Assembly: GCA_018367495.1 (NCBI GenBank)
Contig: JAGZGB010000029.1
Coordinates: 1-19,002 of the forward strand
Direction of reading: 5' to 3'
Source of the DNA: Veillonella sp.
GTDB taxonomy: Bacteria > Bacillota_C > Negativicutes > Veillonellales > Veillonellaceae
Length of the DNA: 19,002 nt
Each line of letters opens with the position of its first letter. Within the stretch, counting starts at the first letter, position 1. Shown here piece after piece: positions 17,357 through 19,002 of the stretch. The position numbers were made by a program, and so were the translations under genes. Below the pieces are notes generated by a model, which had not been told where the DNA came from, made no database searches, and worked only from the letters and a program-made list of their open reading frames with translations.

Positions 17357-17366
17357 GAAAGAGGAA
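17357..17366 (+). promoter_or_regulatory. Ribosome binding site that fixes the start at 17372
   Basis: GAAAGAGGAA (17357-17366) lies a few bases before the ATG at 17372 and matches the site before the paralogue's start. An in-frame ATG at 17354 overlaps the 5' side of this site and has no site of its own; starting there would also add charged residues ahead of the signal peptide. Confidence 0.85.
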
Positions 17367-17371
17367 TAGAT

Positions 17372-18172
17372 ATGAAAAAATCTACAATGCTTGCTTTCAC
17401 AGCAGCAGTTTTATTGAGCGCAGCATCCTTTACTGGTCATGCAGCTAGCGCTCCAACATATGATGACAACTTAATCTTGCCTAACCCTGCATCCGCACCT
17501 GGTTTGAGCAATGTTGTGTTGGTACCTGTGGCTAGCCCACAAGTAGTACAATCTCTTCATGATTATGTAAAAGCCTGGGAAAATGCAGAGCAAAAAATTG
17601 CTTTAGCAGAAGCTAAACGCGATAGACATGAACAATTGACTAAAGCAGATAAAATCTGGTTACATTCCAAAGATAAGCATAACTATGCTGATTACTTCCG
17701 TACGCATTCCTTAGGCCGCGTACACGGTTTTGAAACAGCTTTAAATTGGAACGGTGAAAATCGTAACAAAAACGAATATGAATACTTTGAAACACCTAAA
17801 TACAATGAAAAAGATGGCTTTGTAAACAGCTATGGTTATAATGTATTGCGTGGCATGGTAGATCGTGTTAACGAAGTGGTACAAAAACAAAAACAAATTG
17901 GCGGTCCAATGAATGATAACGAAGCACAAGACTTAGAAGATGCTATCTTGGATGTCCTTGCTCAAGAGCAAGAACATGTATCTAACGAAGAACTTCGTCA
18001 TTACATGAATGAAACAATTTGGTTCGCTGCTAAACAAACAGTGAAAAATAAAGCAAGTGAAGAACCAACTGTTGCTGATGAGCACGTAGTAGATCTTCGC
18101 AAAGCTATTAACGAACCAATGGGTAGCAATGACTACAATAAGGTTGATTTGCGTAATGCGATTCAACAATAA
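17372..18172 (+). CDS. Small secreted protein of unrecognised family, adhesin partner, copy 2
   Basis: 266 residues from the ATG at 17372. A Sec signal peptide (MKKSTMLAFTAAVLLSAASF) ends near GHAA at residues 24-25, and the mature protein begins with SAPTYDDNLIL like its paralogue at 5733-6527. About 80% of the mature residues are identical by hand count; most differences are in the helical stretch after VKAW and in the signal peptide, while DKHNYADYFRTHS, LNWNGENRNKNEYEYFE, KYNEKDGF and RHYMNET are unchanged. The C-terminus has two related motifs, VDLRKAIN and VDLRNAIQ, separated by a variable linker. No known domain or catalytic motif was recognised. It lies 122 bp after the giant adhesin gene with no clear promoter of its own and ends in a terminator, so it is probably co-transcribed. 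I infer a periplasmic or surface role linked to the adhesin. Confidence 0.9.
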   Translation: MKKSTMLAFTAAVLLSAASFTGHAASAPTYDDNLILPNPASAPGLSNVVLVPVASPQVVQSLHDYVKAWENAEQKIALAEAKRDRHEQLTKADKIWLHSKDKHNYADYFRTHSLGRVHGFETALNWNGENRNKNEYEYFETPKYNEKDGFVNSYGYNVLRGMVDRVNEVVQKQKQIGGPMNDNEAQDLEDAILDVLAQEQEHVSNEELRHYMNETIWFAAKQTVKNKASEEPTVADEHVVDLRKAINEPMGSNDYNKVDLRNAIQQ

Positions 18173-18221
18173 TTGATAGCTATAGTAGGTATTAAAAGCT
18201 TGTATTCTCTCGTCTAAAGCT

Positions 18222-18359
18222 TAGTTGATCTCTAATACACACTGAAGATAGACGATGTACTATATGTATATACGTGTATCTAAAATGACACAATGGCCCT
18301 TATATTGACTTTGTGAGGGCCTATTGTACCCTGGACCCCCGACTAGGGAACACAAATCC
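18222..18359 (+). ncRNA. Structured 3' UTR element, copy 2
   Basis: The box TAGTTGATC (18222-18230) is followed by a stem GGCCCT/AGGGCC (18295-18300, 18316-18321) extended by CAAT/ATTG with a bulge, and by CCCTGG/CTAGGG (18329-18334, 18343-18348) and ACACAAATCCTTAT before the terminator. The same elements in the same order follow the first partner gene. Outer pairs and loops differ between the copies while pairing is kept. Confidence 0.5.
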
Positions 18360-18365
18360 TTATTA

Positions 18366-18398
18366 AACAACGCCATCCAAACGGATGGCGTTGTTTTT
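18366..18398 (+). terminator. Rho-independent terminator after the second partner gene
   Basis: A 13-bp stem AACAACGCCATCC (18366-18378) / GGATGGCGTTGTT (18383-18395) with an AAAC loop and T residues to 18398. It is homologous to the terminator at 6685-6717, with a paired change of U-A to C-G. Confidence 0.92.
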
Positions 18399-18460
18399 AT
18401 ATATGTATTAATAGATTGATTTATATAAGATAATGTAAACGTATTATATATACTATATAA

Positions 18461-18548
18461 GGAGATAATTGTGTAAGAATATAGGGAGATAATTGTGTAA
18501 GAATATAGGGAGATAATTGTGTAAGGACATAGGAAGATAATTATTTAA
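18461..18548. repeat. 24-bp tandem repeat, three full units and a degenerate fourth
   Basis: Units start at 18461, 18485 and 18509; the first two are identical and the third differs at two bases. A decayed fourth copy starts at 18533. Each unit reads GGAGATAATTGTGTAAG and onward, that is, a Shine-Dalgarno-like GGAG, 6 bp, GTG and at once TAA. There are no spacers, so this is not a CRISPR array. The flanks (18399-18460 and 18549-18633) are A+T-rich, repeat TACTATAT, and show no gene. Confidence 0.85.
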
Positions 18549-18633
18549 AAATACTATATGTGGTATATTAAGTATCTAAATATACTATATAAAGAAAAGT
18601 AGAAAAAAGTTTGTAAAATTTTAAAATTAGGGG

Positions 18634-18662
18634 TTGCACACTGTAGTTCTTTGTACTATAAT
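18634..18662 (+). promoter_or_regulatory. Strong promoter P1 of the presumed rRNA operon
   Basis: TTGCAC (18634-18639), a 17-bp spacer and a consensus TATAAT (18657-18662). The 40 bp upstream are rich in A- and T-runs, like an UP element. The start point would be near 18669. Confidence 0.78.
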
Positions 18663-18668
18663 AGCAAT

Positions 18669-18726
18669 ACAGTCGTTTGAGGCGACTGTTTATTAGTTGG
18701 CAAACACTAGATAAAATCTATGTTTG
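18669..18726 (+). promoter_or_regulatory. Two stem-loops at the 5' end of the P1 transcript
   Basis: ACAGTCG/CGACTGT (18669-18675, 18683-18689) begins about where transcription from P1 should start. It is followed by a longer stem, CAAACA plus TAGAT (18701-18712, one bulged C) with ATCTA plus TGTTTG (18716-18726). The first is followed by only a short T-run, so pausing or weak termination is possible. These are probably part of the leader and may affect how much P1 contributes. Confidence 0.5.
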
Positions 18727-18807
18727 TTGATAATCGTTTTAGTATGTAAATGTAATTCCTGACTGAAACAGAAATTACAAAATTCTAAAAAAGATTATAA
18801 AAAGATG

Positions 18808-18836
18808 TTGACATGAACGTGACAACATGTTATTAT
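18808..18836 (+). promoter_or_regulatory. Strong promoter P2 of the presumed rRNA operon
   Basis: A consensus TTGACA (18808-18813) lies 17 bp from TATTAT (18831-18836); an overlapping TATAAT at 18834-18839 would give a 20-bp spacer. Two promoters in tandem ahead of a structured leader are typical of rRNA operons in Firmicutes. Confidence 0.78.
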
Positions 18837-18839
18837 AAT

Positions 18840-19002
18840 CTAGTCGCCAGTTGGTGAAACACTTCGAAAGAAAAGTGCTTCAAGGCTAGATATAATCTAG
18901 TTTAACTGGTACAGATCTTTGAAAACTGAACAATGATAGGTAATCAATCATATGATTGAACATATGCCAGAGTGCGGGTTTTGACAAAGTCAAAACCAAC
19001 CA
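18840..19002 (+). other. rRNA operon leader with boxA-like sequence; 16S presumably starts beyond the window
   Basis: The leader folds as an apparent three-way structure: outer CCAGTT/AACTGG (18847-18852, 18904-18909) enclosing CACTT/AAGTG and CTAGAT/ATCTAG (18886-18891, 18895-18900). A boxA-like GATCTTTGAAAACTGAACAA (18914-18933) follows, as in rRNA leaders and spacers of Firmicutes. At the end is a perfect hairpin GGTTTTGAC/GTCAAAACC (18977-18985, 18989-18997). No mature 16S sequence is reached, so the rRNA assignment is inference from promoter and leader; a tRNA or other stable-RNA operon is the alternative. Confidence 0.6.

Noticed and set aside
17354..17371. ATG at 17354 as the start of the second partner gene
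   Set aside because: It overlaps the ribosome binding site of the ATG at 17372, and the paralogue begins at the position matching 17372.
18461..18548. CRISPR array
   Set aside because: The units are directly adjacent with no spacers, are only 24 bp, and no cas genes are present.

Overview
The window looks like a chromosomal segment of a diderm Firmicute of the Negativicutes, most likely Veillonella. I infer this from the A+T-rich DNA, the Veillonella-style giant trimeric autotransporter adhesins (TAAs) with an extended signal peptide region and a YadA-type outer-membrane anchor, and the Firmicute-type rRNA leader at the right end. No database was consulted. All genes lie on the + strand.

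Layout: (1) Positions 2-5566 hold the 3' part of a giant TAA gene whose start lies left of the window. (2) Positions 5733-6527 encode a small secreted protein of a family I do not recognise, followed by a structured 3' UTR and a terminator at 6685-6717; a second, orphan terminator follows at 6764-6799. (3) A long A+T-rich intergenic region carries a good sigma-70-type promoter at 7149-7177 and a hairpin that contains the next start codon. (4) Positions 7296-17249 hold a complete 3317-residue TAA: signal region, beta-roll head, neck, long mosaic stalk with three collagen-like cassettes, barrel anchor and C-terminal coiled-coil tail. (5) Positions 17372-18172 encode a close paralogue (about 80% identical by hand count) of the small secreted protein, followed by a matching 3' UTR element and terminator at 18366-18398. 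(6) After a 24-bp tandem repeat, two strong promoters and a structured leader with a boxA-like sequence suggest that an rRNA operon starts just beyond the right edge.

The main result is a tandem duplication of a three-part module: giant adhesin, small secreted partner, and conserved 3' UTR plus terminator. Each adhesin should be exported by Sec and inserted by BAM. Unusually, each continues past the final barrel strand with a predicted coiled coil that would lie in the periplasm, where the partner protein should also be. The two tails differ by exactly 14 residues (two heptads). I propose, as inference, that the small protein helps assemble, stabilise or tether the adhesin, similar in role but not in sequence to the partners SadB and TpgA known for other TAAs. 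The adhesin genes are mosaics of long in-frame DNA repeats, so recombination within and between them probably remodels stalk length.
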